A model generated the notes under the pieces. The model did not search any database. It was given only the letters and a program-made list of their open reading frames with translations, and was not told where the DNA came from. This document shows, piece after piece, positions 1-9,239 of a stretch of 64,000 bases of DNA; the first letter of the stretch is position 1; every line of letters begins with the position of its first letter. Location: contig NZ_LGJH01000161.1 in assembly GCF_001298105.1 (NCBI RefSeq), forward strand, positions 104,726-168,725. The letters run 5' to 3'. The stretch comes from Novosphingobium sp. ST904 (GTDB taxonomy: Bacteria; Pseudomonadota; Alphaproteobacteria; Sphingomonadales; Sphingomonadaceae). The translations under genes were made by a program, and so were the position numbers.

Positions 1-584
1 TCAAGGCCGTGATCTACACGCCGGATGAATATCTCGGCTCGATCCTGAAGCTCTGTCAGGACCGTCGCGGTATCCAGAAGGACCTCACTTACGTCGGCGG
101 CCGTGCGCAGGTGACTTACGAACTGCCGCTCAACGAAGTGGTGTTCGACTTCTACGACCGCCTGAAGTCGATCAGCCGCGGCTACGCCAGCTTCGACTAT
201 GAGCAGATCGGCCTTCAGGAGGGTGATCTCGTGATGATGAACATCCTCGTGAACAACGAGCCGGTCGATGCTCTGTCGATGGTGGTGCACCGCAGCCAGG
301 CAGAACCGCGCGGCCGCGCGCTGGTGGAACGCCTCAAGGAACTGATCCCCCGGCACATGTTCAAGATCCCGATCCAGGCGGCGATCGGTGCCAAGGTCAT
401 CGCACGCGAAACGATCAGCGCCATGCGCAAGGACGTTACCGCCAAGTGCTACGGCGGCGACATCACCCGCAAGAAGAAGCTTCTGGAAAAGCAGAAGGAA
501 GGCAAGAAGCGCATGCGCGAATACGGCAACGTGCAGATTCCGCAGGAAGCCTTCATCGCCGCGCTGCGCATGGGCGAGGAATAA
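1..584 (+). CDS. lepA: Elongation factor 4 (LepA), C-terminal part, 5' truncated by window edge
   Basis: This is the last 190 or so residues of the ribosome-associated GTPase LepA/EF-4, which back-translocates stalled ribosomes. The GTPase domain lies outside the window. Visible are the EF-G-like domain V signature GYASFDYE and the LepA-specific C-terminal domain, with the near-invariant CYGGDITRKKKLLEKQKEGK block followed by KRMREYGNVQIPQEAF. The frame is open to the left edge, so the first GTG at position 9 is internal and not a start. The stop is TAA at 582, followed by a strong hairpin. Family identity is secure from the C-terminal domain alone. Confidence 0.97.
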   Translation, partial: KAVIYTPDEYLGSILKLCQDRRGIQKDLTYVGGRAQVTYELPLNEVVFDFYDRLKSISRGYASFDYEQIGLQEGDLVMMNILVNNEPVDALSMVVHRSQAEPRGRALVERLKELIPRHMFKIPIQAAIGAKVIARETISAMRKDVTAKCYGGDITRKKKLLEKQKEGKKRMREYGNVQIPQEAFIAALRMGEE

Positions 585-611
585 AGCCCCTTCCACGAAC
601 CGTCACATTGA

Positions 612-648
612 CGCCCTCGTGCGGACGCGACCCGTCCGCACGAGGGCG
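612..648 (+). terminator. Hairpin terminator after lepA
   Basis: A perfect 15-bp inverted repeat (CGCCCTCGTGCGGAC at 612-626 and its complement at 634-648) has a 7-base loop and lies 28 bases after the lepA stop. The downstream T-run is poor, so termination strength is inferred from the stem. Confidence 0.75.
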
Positions 649-984
649 TTGTCGTATGTGAGTATCAGTTCCCGCTTTACCTCGCTTGCTTTGGGCGGGG
701 CGGGAAATGCCGGTCGCCGTGACCCATTAATCCATTTTGTGTCATTCGTTGGTTGAATTCTGTTCGAGCGTAGAGCTGGCCGAACCGGCGTGACGCAAGT
801 GACGCGAATCTCGCAGATAGTGAGCAGAACTGGTTAAGGGGTGGCCGGTATTGTCCGGGCGCGAACTCGGCGATTCGGCTTTGAATTCATCCGGATGCTG
901 GAAGCCGGATGTTTGGCGGGCCGCCGGCATGGCGTCGTGGATGGGCGATAAGTCGGATTTGGTTAAGTCGTAGCCTGTAACGGG
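649..984. other. Intergenic spacer between lepA and the HTH gene
   Basis: About 490 bases separate lepA from the next gene. Apart from the lepA hairpin at its left end and the promoter at 985-1014, I see no convincing gene, repeat or RNA here. The stretch around 725-780 is locally AT-richer and could hold a second promoter, but I cannot pick clear boxes. Confidence 0.4.
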
Positions 985-1014
985 TTGATAGTGCGTTTGC
1001 AGACGACCTATAAT
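985..1014 (+). promoter_or_regulatory. Sigma-70 type promoter for the HTH/RadC cassette
   Basis: TTGATA at 985-990 and a perfect TATAAT at 1009-1014 are separated by 18 bases. Transcription would begin near 1021, giving a leader of about 50-70 bases before the HTH gene. A consensus -10 box is rare in this GC-rich window. Confidence 0.65.
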
Positions 1015-1073
1015 TGCTTTGTACGAACTGCGTGGGCGGGGGCTCGGCGGAACGAGGGTGGTTCGATAGTGTT

Positions 1074-1628
1074 ATGGAAGTTGGGCAGATGGAGCGGAGC
1101 GGCGACTTGACGCACGTCCAGAAGATCATGGCGATCTTTCCCGTGCTGACTTCGAAGCAGCACGAGGTGCTGGCGTTCGTCGCGGAAAACCGCACCAGCA
1201 AGGAGATTGCCTGGGAACTCGGCATTTCCGAAAGCGCCGTAAACCAGCGTATCGAGGGTGTGCGTAACCGAACGGGGGCGCCGCCGCGCGCGGAACTGGC
1301 GCGTGCCTACAGGCAGTATCAGTTGGACCTGGCAGCGGCCTGTAATCCGATACCAGCCAAGAATCCTCAGGTTCCGGCTGTTGCGATGTTCGACAAGGAT
1401 CGGGCTCAGGACGAACTGACCGACAGGCTGACGCTTGCCGATGGTGCCACCTTCAAGGTTACGGCGCCCTGGCAGGAAGAACCTTACGCCAGGATCGTTC
1501 CGGAGGTGCTCGATGGTTCCAACGCGGGCCTCAGCCGCACGGCAGCCATGATTGCCATCGCCGGGGGACTTCTCCTCGTCGCGGTGTTCGGTCTGGATTT
1601 CGCCACTCGGTTGAGCAGTCTGCTTTGA
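1074..1628 (+). CDS. LuxR-type HTH protein with C-terminal membrane anchor
   Basis: The 184-residue protein has a LuxR/GerE-like helix-turn-helix at about residues 25-75 (LTSKQHEVLAFVAENRTSKE then IAWELGISESAVNQRI), an uncharged-poor linker, and one hydrophobic segment at about 155-176 (TAAMIAIAGGLLLVAVFGL). There is no receiver or autoinducer domain. The HTH points to DNA binding, and the single helix suggests tethering to the inner membrane. ATG 1074 was chosen; ATG 1089 is also possible because GGAAG at 1076-1080 is well placed for it. The gene is first of four co-directional genes ending in a RadC-like protein, with gaps of about 60 bases. Its target is unknown. Confidence 0.8.
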   Translation: MEVGQMERSGDLTHVQKIMAIFPVLTSKQHEVLAFVAENRTSKEIAWELGISESAVNQRIEGVRNRTGAPPRAELARAYRQYQLDLAAACNPIPAKNPQVPAVAMFDKDRAQDELTDRLTLADGATFKVTAPWQEEPYARIVPEVLDGSNAGLSRTAAMIAIAGGLLLVAVFGLDFATRLSSLL

Positions 1629-1691
1629 TCCAGCCTCCCGGCACAAGAACAGGCGCATCGAACGGGCCGATGACGCTGGATGAGGGTCTCC

Positions 1692-2030
1692 ATGTCCATC
1701 ACCATTTCCTCTGCCACTGCCCGGATCGCCCGTCAGCTTCCCGAGGCCGAAGTTTCTCTCGACTCTGCGCTGCTCGCCTCGGCGCGGCTTATGGAATCCA
1801 TGCTGCTTGCGCGTCAGGCGGATGGCATCGCCACGTTCACGGGGCAGACGGCACTTATGCGCCTTGCCAAGACCCAGCGCTCCCTGCTGGAAACCCAGAA
1901 CGACATGATCCGTGTTCACCACGAGCTTCTCGGCATCGGCCGCGATATCAAGGCCATTGCCGACGAGCCGGAAGCCTGCCCCAAGACCGCAGAACTGGTG
2001 GAAGAAGCGCCGATGTTGCGATCGGCTTAA
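1692..2030 (+). CDS. Hypothetical small helical protein of the RadC cassette
   Basis: The protein has 112 residues from ATG 1692, with GAGGG just upstream. I recognise no domain. It is predicted mostly helical, with a heptad-like stretch in the middle (RLAKTQRSLLETQNDMIRVH) that could form a coiled coil. It has no signal peptide and no membrane segment. It lies 63 bases after the HTH gene and 61 bases before a membrane protein, so it is probably part of one transcript. A role as partner of the membrane-tethered HTH protein is only a guess from position. Confidence 0.65.
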   Translation: MSITISSATARIARQLPEAEVSLDSALLASARLMESMLLARQADGIATFTGQTALMRLAKTQRSLLETQNDMIRVHHELLGIGRDIKAIADEPEACPKTAELVEEAPMLRSA

Positions 2031-2091
2031 GCGACCCAGGCCCGATCGCGGGCTCCGCGCGTTTCAGGCGGCATGGCCATGGGGGGCTTGC

Positions 2092-2601
2092 ATGCTGATC
2101 TGGAGCGCGCGGGCCTACGTGCAGTACGGCGCGTATCTCGCCCTTTTCCTCGTGGCCATGCGCCGCGGTGCGGCGCCCGAACGTATCCTGGCCAGCATCA
2201 TCCTTGGCATGATCGTGGTAGACCGGATCTATCATCTTGTGCGGGGGCCTGACCTCCTGCTCTATCAGGGGGTCGATCTCGTCCATCTGGCGATCGACAC
2301 GTTCAGCCTTCTGGCTATCGGCGCTGTCGCGCTCAAGGCAAACAGGTTCTACCCGTTATGGATAGGTGGGGCACAGATTATCGCTTTTTCGAGCCATTTC
2401 TATCGGCTGGGGATCGTCGAAATCCACACGACGGCCTATCAGGTCATGGCGATCATGCCGTCCTACGTCCAGCTTCTGGCGATGGCGCTGGGGCTGGGTT
2501 TTCATATGCGGCGGCAGAAGAAACTGGGCAACTATCCGTCCTGGCGCAAATCCTACGTCCCTTCATCGGCCAGCGCAGCGAAGAGGTTGCGCGCCGCCTG
2601 A
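2092..2601 (+). CDS. Small integral membrane protein of the RadC cassette
   Basis: The 169-residue protein has about four to five hydrophobic helices, including YGAYLALFLVAMRRG, ILASIILGMIVVDRIYHLV, LAIDTFSLLAIGAVALKANR and VQLLAMALGLGFHM. It ends in a basic tail with LGNYPSWRKS. No enzymatic motif is visible. It resembles uncharacterised sphingomonad membrane proteins found beside RadC-like genes, which I recall rather than checked. The start ATG 2092 follows a GGGGGG run. Its 3' end overlaps the start of the RadC-like frame, so either the two genes are translationally coupled or the tail after PSWR is altered by a lost base. Confidence 0.7.
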   Translation: MLIWSARAYVQYGAYLALFLVAMRRGAAPERILASIILGMIVVDRIYHLVRGPDLLLYQGVDLVHLAIDTFSLLAIGAVALKANRFYPLWIGGAQIIAFSSHFYRLGIVEIHTTAYQVMAIMPSYVQLLAMALGLGFHMRRQKKLGNYPSWRKSYVPSSASAAKRLRAA

Positions 2602-3137
2602 TCCAGCGCTTCGGCTCGCTTTACACGGTCTATACCGCGTCGGCACAGGCGCTCGCCGAGGAACTCGATGCGGGTGAGATCGCCCGGGAGGCGATCGCTG
2701 CCGCCATTGTCGCCGCCCGCAACCTGGCGGACGTCGCCGCACGCGAAACCTTGCTGGGCGAGGTAACCGATATCGGCAGCAGCCCTTTCAGGCAGTACCT
2801 TGCGCGGCGGCTGCTCGGCCGCCGGGAGGAATGCGTGATGATGCTGTTTTTCACCGCGCAGGGCCTGTTCATCGCCGAGGAGTTCCAGATCGGCACCCGT
2901 CAGTCGAGCTGCGAACTGCCGCTGCGGCGCACGGTGCGTCGCGCCTTCGACCTTGATGCACGGCGGCTGGTGCTGGCGCATAACCACCCCTCCGGCGATC
3001 CGACGCCCAGTGTCGATGATATCCAGTCCACCCGAACGTTCCGGCAGGTCATGGCCGCGCTGGAGTTCAGTCTCGACGACCATTTCGTCGTCGCGCGGGG
3101 CGGTATTTTCAGCATGAGCGACAATGGTTTGATCTAG
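2541..3137 (+). CDS. RadC-like JAB/MPN-domain protein
   Basis: The protein belongs to the RadC family of JAB1/MPN-like proteins, whose biochemical role is unsettled. The metalloprotease-type motif is intact: a Glu in the first strand (FIAEEFQ), then LAHNHPSGDPTPSVDD near residues 149-164, matching HxH...SxxD. The N-terminal part, QILRPFIGQRSEEVARRLIQ, resembles the helix-hairpin-helix region but is shorter than in full RadC. The start is unresolved: no ATG, GTG or TTG lies in frame near the expected N-terminus. I give the CTG at 2541 as a marker only. A missing base upstream or fusion to the overlapping membrane protein would explain this. Confidence 0.75.
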   Translation: MAQILRPFIGQRSEEVARRLIQRFGSLYTVYTASAQALAEELDAGEIAREAIAAAIVAARNLADVAARETLLGEVTDIGSSPFRQYLARRLLGRREECVMMLFFTAQGLFIAEEFQIGTRQSSCELPLRRTVRRAFDLDARRLVLAHNHPSGDPTPSVDDIQSTRTFRQVMAALEFSLDDHFVVARGGIFSMSDNGLI

Positions 3138-3229
3138 ATACGATCGGCATTTGACTTTGCCGGCCATGCAACCAGAGTGTCGTCTAAGCTATCTATACCG
3201 ACGACCGCGCCTGCGCCTGCAGGTCCTGC

Positions 3230-4878
3230 ATGGAGATTGGGGTTTTGACCGATATCGTCACCGTACCGACCACGCCTTTCGAAGGACAGGCGCCGGGAAC
3301 GTCCGGCCTGCGCAAGAAGGTTCGCGTGTTCCAGCAGCCGAACTATTCCGAGAACTTCATCCAGTCCGTGTTCGATGTGGTGAAGCCGCAGCCCGGCGCC
3401 GCGCTGGTGATCGGCGGTGACGGGCGTTTTCATAACCGCACGGTGATCCAGCAGGCGATCCGGATGGCCGCGGCAAACGGCTATGGCCGGGTCCTGGTGG
3501 GCCAGGGGGGCATACTCTCGACGCCTGCGGCAAGTCACGTCATCCGCAAATACGGTGCGAGTGGAGGCCTGATCCTTTCCGCCAGCCACAATCCCGGCGG
3601 CCCTGAGGAAGACTTCGGCATCAAGTACAATATCGCCAATGGCGGCCCGGCGCCTGAGGGCGTCACAAACGCGATCCTGGCGCGCACGCGTGAAATCGAG
3701 CTCTGGCTCACGGTGGAGGCTGCCGATGTCGATCTCGACACGCTCGGCGAAACCACGATCGGCGGCATGACGGTCGAGGTCATCGATCCGGTTTCCGACT
3801 ATGCCGATCTCATGGAGGAGCTGTTCGACTTCGATGCGATCCGCAAGGCGGTCGGCAGCGGTTTCACCATGCGCTTCGACGCGATGAGCGCCGTGACCGG
3901 GCCCTATGCGATGGAGATACTGGAAAATCGCCTGGGCTTCGCGCCCGGCACCGTGATCAACGGCACGCCGCTGGAGGATTTCGGCGGGCACCACCCCGAT
4001 CCGAACCTGATCCATGCCAAGGACCTCTACGATGTGATGATGGGGCCGGACGCGCCGGATCTCGGAGCCGCGTCGGACGGTGATGGCGACCGCAATCTCA
4101 TCATCGGCAGGGGGCGGTTCATCACGCCGTCGGATTCGCTGGCGATGCTGGCGGCCAATATCGAGATCTCTCCGGCCTATCGCGGGCGGTTGACCGGAAT
4201 TGCCCGTTCCATGCCGACCAGCGCCGCGGCCGACCGGGTGGCGGAAGCGCTGGGGGTCCCCTGTTTCGAAACCCCGACCGGGTGGAAGTTCTTCGGCAAC
4301 CTCCTCGATGCGGGAATGGCGACGATCTGCGGCGAGGAAAGCGCCGGTACGGGGTCCGATCATGTGCGCGAGAAGGACGGCCTGTGGGCGGTGCTGCTCT
4401 GGCTCAACATCCTTGCCGTGCGTGATATCGGCGTGGATCAGCTTGCGCGCACGCATTGGGCGCGCTTTGGCCGTAACTACTACGCACGTCATGACTATGA
4501 GGCGATCGAAAGCGACCGCGCAGCCGGATTGATGACGGAGCTGAAGCAGGGCCTGACCGGCCTGGCAGGCCAGCAGTTCGGGCCGCTCATCGTCGCCGGG
4601 GCCGACAATTTTTCCTACTCGGATCCGGTCGATCAATCGGTGAGCGAAAACCAGGGCATCCGCGTCCTGTTCGAGGATGGCAGCCGCGTGGTGTTCCGTC
4701 TTTCCGCACCGGCACGCAGGGCGCCACCTTGCGGGTCTATCTCGAACGCTATGAACCGGCGACCGGTCATATCGATCAGGAAACCGGTGCGATGCTGGAA
4801 CACCAGATTGCTGCCGCGCAGGAGATCGCCGGGATCACGCGGCACACGGGACGGATCGCGCCCGACGTCATAACCTGA
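3230..4878 (+). CDS. pgm: Phosphoglucomutase (alpha-D-glucose phosphate-specific), one apparent frameshift
   Basis: The enzyme interconverts glucose 1-phosphate and glucose 6-phosphate, feeding UDP-glucose and envelope sugars. The N-terminus (PGTSGLRKKVRVFQQPNY), the phosphoserine loop LSASHNPGG, the metal site DGDGDR and the sugar loop GEESAG are all present. Near 4706 the frame breaks after RVVFRLS. Adding one G restores GTGTQGATLRVYLERYEP and the expected end at TGA 4878, giving 549 residues, the normal family length. The start ATG 3230 is uncertain; TTG 3245 has a better-placed GGAG. The gene stands alone and is closed by a strong terminator. Confidence 0.93.
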
Positions 4879-4898
4879 AACGCCGCGCTGCCGCGGTT

Positions 4899-4942
4899 GC
4901 AAAGGCCTTGCGAGCGCCGTCTCGCAGGGCTTTTGCGTTTTT
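4899..4942 (+). terminator. Rho-independent terminator of pgm
   Basis: A 16-bp stem (4899-4914 with 4921-4936, two G-T pairs) with loop CGCCGT is followed at once by GTTTTT. It lies 20 bases after the pgm stop. This is the clearest intrinsic terminator in the window. Confidence 0.88.
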
Positions 4943-5049
4943 GCGGAGGGCGCTGACTTATCCCGATCGTTCCCCTGGTTCTGCCCGGCTTGTCAGCATG
5001 TTTATCCACAGCCTTGCCCACTGCGGGAAGGCAAGGCAGAGCAGGCGTT

Positions 5050-5890
5050 ATGGACCTCGAAAACTACTTCGCCCGCATCGGCCTTCCGGCTGCCCCAACG
5101 CTCGATCCGGACGGGCTCGCGCAGCTTCAGCTGGCGCATCGGCGTGCAATCGGCTTCGAGAATCTCGCGATCCCGCTCGGCGAGGGTGCCCGGATCGACA
5201 GCGCCAGCGTGTTCGAGAAGCTTGTGGTGCAGGGGCGCGGGGGATATTGCTTCGAGCAGAACAGGCTGTTTTCGGACGTTCTTTCCGCACTGGGGCTGGC
5301 GAACCGGCCACTTCTGGCGCGGGTGCTGCTGGGGCTGCCGGAAGGCGTCGTTCCGCCGCGAACCCATACGCTTTTGCTGGTCAACCTCGGCGGCGATGCG
5401 TGGATTGCCGATGCCGGGTTCGGCGGCAGCTATGTTCCGCCCCTTCCGCTGGAAGACGGGGCGCAGGTCCAGACCCCGGACGGGGCCTGGCACCGCCTGC
5501 TGCGCAGCGGGGAGCGGGGATCACTCGGCGGTGAGTGGCGGCTCGAAAGAGCCGGTCCGGCCGGTGCGACCGATGGGCGCAGCACCGCACGGCGATTGGC
5601 AGCCGCAATATGTCTTCGATCTTGCGCAAGTGGCCGGAGACGATCTCGAAATGGCCAATCACTGGACTTCGACGCGGCCCGGCACGCGGTTCACCACGCT
5701 TTGCGTCGCAAGCGTGGTGCTGGATGGCGGTTTCGCGGCTCTCAGCGACCGGCAGCTCACGATCCATTCCCAGGGGGTGAGCGAAACCCGCGCCATCGAG
5801 GACGCGCGCGATTATGCGCAGAACCTGCGTGACCTGTTTCGTATTGCGCTGTCCGATGAGGATGCGGAGAGACTGCCGCCGTTTTCCTGA
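5050..5890 (+). CDS. nat: Arylamine N-acetyltransferase, one apparent frameshift
   Basis: This cytosolic enzyme transfers acetyl groups from acetyl-CoA to arylamines and hydrazines. The catalytic triad is visible: Cys in RGGYCFEQN, His in PRTHTLLLV and Asp in WIADAGFGG. The C-terminal half continues in another frame from GDWQPQYVFDLAQ through NHWTSTRPGTRF to PPFS. The shift lies between about 5560 and 5600 and looks like one extra base; removing it gives 279 residues, the usual size. The start ATG 5050 begins MDLENYFARIGL, typical of the family. It converges on moaB with two hairpins between them. Confidence 0.9.
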
Positions 5891-5934
5891 GGGAGACCAA
5901 CTCCCTCGGGGCCGTAGCCAAAATCCGTGGCTAC
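5889..5934. terminator. Two tandem hairpins between nat and moaB
   Basis: The first is GAGGGAG (5889-5895) with CTCCCTC (5901-5907), overlapping the nat stop. The second is GTAGCCA (5914-5920) with TGGCTAC (5928-5934). Both arms are perfect 7-mers. They lie between convergent genes and probably act in both directions, though neither has a long T-run. Confidence 0.5.
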
Positions 5935-5962
5935 GCCGAATTCGTCCGCATGGCCCGGATTC

Positions 5963-6490
5963 TCAGACTTCCCTGAGCCTTGGCATCAATTCCACGAAGT
6001 TGCAGGGCCGGTTCCGGCTGTCCAGCTGTTCGGCGAGGATGCCGTCCCAGCCGTCTTTCACCGCGCCGTTGGAGCCGGGCAGGGCGAAGATGTAAGTCCC
6101 TCGCGAAACGGCAGCGGCGGCGCGGGACTGGACGGTGGAGGTGCCGATCGTCTGGTAGGAGAGCCAGCGGAAGAGTTCGCCGAAGCCGGGAATGTCGCGT
6201 TCCTTCACGCGGTCGATGGCCTCCGGGGTAACGTCGCGACCGGTGAGGCCGGTGCCGCCGGTGGAAACGATGGCGTCAACGTTCGGATCGTCGATCCAGG
6301 CATTGAACTGTGCGGCGATCAGGTCCGCGTCGTCCTTCTCGATGGCGCGCGCTGCCAGGGTGTGGCCCGCATCACGGATGCGCTGGGCGAGAATGTCGCC
6401 CGAGGTGTCGTTCTCGGGGACGCGCGTATCGGAGACTGTCAGAAGGGCGATGTTGATCGGCTTGAAGGTACGCTCAGGATCAATTGCCAC
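5963..6490 (-). CDS. moaB: Molybdopterin adenylyltransferase-type protein MoaB
   Basis: The protein has 175 residues and is a MoaB/MogA-family protein that adenylates molybdopterin in molybdenum cofactor synthesis. The family core is clear: INIALLTVSDTR at the start, TGGTGLTGRDVTPEA in the middle and FALPGSNGAVKDGWD near the end. GTG 6490 (VAIDPERTFKP) is preferred as start because GGAG lies 8-10 bases upstream and homologues begin the same way; an in-frame ATG lies 15 bases further upstream. The start overlaps the end of the transglycosylase gene by 11 bases, so the two are probably co-transcribed. No other molybdenum cofactor gene is in the window. Confidence 0.9.
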   Translation of the reverse strand: MAIDPERTFKPINIALLTVSDTRVPENDTSGDILAQRIRDAGHTLAARAIEKDDADLIAAQFNAWIDDPNVDAIVSTGGTGLTGRDVTPEAIDRVKERDIPGFGELFRWLSYQTIGTSTVQSRAAAAVSRGTYIFALPGSNGAVKDGWDGILAEQLDSRNRPCNFVELMPRLREV

Positions 6491-8314
6491 GCAGGATAGC
6501 TCCATTCGGTGCCATGCGGACCGCCTGGGAGCCGGAAAGCCCCGGGAAGGTCGGCCACATGTCCTGTGCGAGCGCCATGCGGCTTTCGGACTGGCCGCCA
6601 GCCTGGCGCTCGTACATCCAGTAGTTGCGCAGCACTATGTTCACATAGCCGCGCGTTTCCCAGTAGGGCAGCGATTCAATCCACAGCAGCGGGTCGCCCT
6701 GGTCCTTCACTTCGGTGTTCCAGCGGCTGATCGGGAGAATGCCGGCGTTATAGGCGGCCATGACCTTGGGCAGCAGGCCCTGGGTTCCGGGTGCGTCGCG
6801 CAGCATCTGGAGGTGGCGCTGGCCGAAAGCGAGGTTCACTTCGGGCTTGTTGAGGTCGCTGGCATTGCCGGTTACGCCGAGTGAGGCCGCATGATCGCGG
6901 GCGGCGGCGGGCATGATCTGCATGAGGCCGCGCGCACCGGCCGGGCTGACGACGCTGGCCTGGAAGATCGATTCCTGAAGGGCATGGGCGTAAACCAGCG
7001 CCGGGTCGACCTTCCAGCCGCCCACCGGGGTCACTTGGGCGTGGGGAAGCGGCTGGCCGGTTCCGGTTTGCCGCCGTAAGGCGCATTGTAGGCCATCCAG
7101 AGCTGGGTGGAGGGCAGGCCGAGATCGCGGGCGAGGCGGCTGATCGAGGCGTACTGGTCCGCCGAGCCGATGCGGGCCTGATGGCGCAGCACTTCGTCGG
7201 CCAGGCTGTCCTTGCCGATTTCCGCCAGCTCCACCGCGGTGCGGATGTTGGAATTGGTGCGCAGCGCCTGCCAGTCGGTCGGCGTGAAATCGGCGGCGGC
7301 ATGCTGTTCCGGCATCTTCAGGCCGAGCTGTTCGGCGGCGAGCATGCCATAAAGCGTTTCGTCGCGCGCGGCGGCAAGGCGCAGCGACGCGGCGGCCTGC
7401 TCCGGCTTGCGGCACCGCACGAGCGATCGGCTGTTCCAGTAATGTGCGGCGCTGGTCAGTTCCGCGTTCTCGGATGAGCGGGCCGCGCGGGAGAAGGCGT
7501 CGGCAGCGCCGTCGCAATCACCCAGGCGCCAGGCCGCGAGCCCGGCCGTCCACCATGCCTCGCCCACCCAGGGGCCAGTGCCCATCGCAGCAAGCTGGGC
7601 AAGCTGGTAGGCCTGCGCATCCTGGTTTTCGATATAGAAGCTCCAGGCCACCTTTTCGCGCCATTCGGCCTGAGCCGAGGGGCTGAGGCCGGCGTCGATG
7701 CCGTCAAGCAGGACGCGCGCGCCGGTGGGATCGTCGGCCTTGATACGGTCGTTGATGCCCGAGGCGATCATCGCCGGCATCGTGCCGTCATCGATGGAGG
7801 CGGGGCGCACGCGCTTGGCCATGGTGGGCAGGCGGGCGAACTGCTGCTCTGCAGGAAGCGAGGGAACGCTGAGGGCGCCGCGCTTCAGCGCAAGGCGGCT
7901 GATCTGGTCGGCGCCGGGAAGCTCGGTGCCCTGCGCCAGCCAGGATTGCAGCGCCGGAAGCTCGATCTTCGGGGAGCCGGAGGCGAGGTAGTATTCGGCG
8001 CGGGCCTGCTGGTGCAGCGGGCCGTCGGGACGGTCCGTCAGCATTCGCTGCACGGTGGTCCAGTCCTTCGCGTCGATCGCGTCGAAGACCTGCTTGTAAT
8101 AGGTCCGATCGTCCTGGCTGAGCAGCGAGGGAACGGCTGTATTGTCCGCCCGCGTGCGGAAATACTCGACAGCGGCGCTATTGGCGAAGGCCGGCGCCGC
8201 GGCTGCGGTCATCCCGGCCACGGCAATCAGGGCTGCGCCTGCGCGCCAAGCCCCGCTGCCCAAACCTCCAGCGCCAAATCGTTTCAAATCAATTCCCCGC
8301 ATCGTGCGACCCAT
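6480..8314 (-). CDS. slt: Soluble lytic murein transglycosylase, one apparent frameshift
   Basis: The enzyme cleaves peptidoglycan glycan strands to 1,6-anhydromuropeptides in the periplasm. The N-terminus has a signal peptide (ALIAVAGMTAAAAPAFA). A long helical superhelix follows, then the SLT domain with catalytic Glu in HALQESIFQ and the motifs SPAGARGLMQIMP and KVMAAYNAGILP. Near 7034 the reading frame ends prematurely at SRFPTPK. One extra base gives TPKVTPVGGWKVDPALVYAH and a protein of 611 residues, as expected for Slt70-like enzymes. ATG 8314 was chosen; ATG 8302 is an alternative. It follows the UDG-like gene and overlaps moaB. Confidence 0.9.
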
Positions 8315-8355
8315 CCGGCGTTCTTTGGCCTGATCATCCGCAGGGAACCGTCCTT

Positions 8356-9156
8356 TCAGGACTGTGAACCCTCCGGCCCGGCATCTTTCATCTGTGCAAT
8401 TTCAGACTTCGTCCACTCAAGCCAGGCGTTCCAGAAGCTCGCTTTTGCGCGCGGCTGTTGCAGCAGCGCGGCGAGGCCCCACCCGCCCAGGAGAGGTGTC
8501 GTAAGTCCTTCATGATGAAATTGTCTTAAAACGGCAGCGCGTTGCGGTGATTCGTGGCCAAGAAGCGACAGGACGTTTCCGCCAAGCACAATGAGTCGCT
8601 GCGGTGCGACAAGGTTAACGTGCCGGGCGAGTGCTTCGCCCACGCCGCGCGATTCCGCCGCGCGCCAGTCCGGCAGCGCATCGTGGCGGGGCAGCGCGCT
8701 GGCGAGATAGATATCCGCGCGCCGGGTGCCGAAGGCCGCGAGCATGGCGTCGAGCAACTTGCCCTGCTGGCCGGTGAGCAGTTCGTCGCGGTCCTGCTGT
8801 TCGGGCGTTTCCACCACGACCATCAGTTTCGCGCCTGCCACGCCGCCCGGCATCACGCGGCCGGCCGGGCCGCCATCGTCCAGTAGCGATTCGCTCATCC
8901 ACCAATCGCGGAAGGCGGGAAGGTCGGCCGGGAGCAATGCCGGGTCGATCCGGGTGGGCCGGGGCGGCGGCGCGTCGACGTCCACCGGGGGGCGGCGACG
9001 CGGGGGCAGCCGGTCTCCGTTTTCGTCCTGTTCGTCCTCGGGCACGATCCACTGGCGGGGCTCGTCCAGAAAGTCGAATTCGACCCCGGCTTCGCGCCAC
9101 CAGTTCAGCGCACCTGTGATATCGTCCAGAAATTGCCGATTTGGGGCCTGATCCAT
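8356..9156 (-). CDS. Uracil-DNA glycosylase superfamily protein, divergent family 4-like
   Basis: The 266-residue protein resembles family 4 uracil-DNA glycosylases: a long N-terminal extension with a proline-rich stretch (about residues 58-80), then motif-A-like VVVETPEQQDRDELLTGQQG with KLLDAMLAAFG, and IYLASALPR in place of the usual NVLKCRP strand. Family 4 Fe-S cysteines are absent, and the C-terminal HPS-type loop is not obvious, so activity is uncertain. Start ATG 9156 gives MDQAPNRQFLDD; an ATG 36 bases upstream is possible. It is transcribed away from the ETF-quinone oxidoreductase gene and toward slt, 41 bases downstream. Confidence 0.65.
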   Translation of the reverse strand: MDQAPNRQFLDDITGALNWWREAGVEFDFLDEPRQWIVPEDEQDENGDRLPPRRRPPVDVDAPPPRPTRIDPALLPADLPAFRDWWMSESLLDDGGPAGRVMPGGVAGAKLMVVVETPEQQDRDELLTGQQGKLLDAMLAAFGTRRADIYLASALPRHDALPDWRAAESRGVGEALARHVNLVAPQRLIVLGGNVLSLLGHESPQRAAVLRQFHHEGLTTPLLGGWGLAALLQQPRAKASFWNAWLEWTKSEIAQMKDAGPEGSQS

Positions 9157-9239
9157 CGCGTGGGTCTTGACCTCTTGCCATCCACCAATCAAGGCAATTC
9201 GCGAAAATTAATCGAGCGACTAAACTAGGGGCTTGCTGC

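Noticed and set aside
3134..4636. Open minus-strand frame of about 500 codons opposite pgm
   Set aside because: Its composition is that of a shadow frame, and pgm on the plus strand explains the locus fully.
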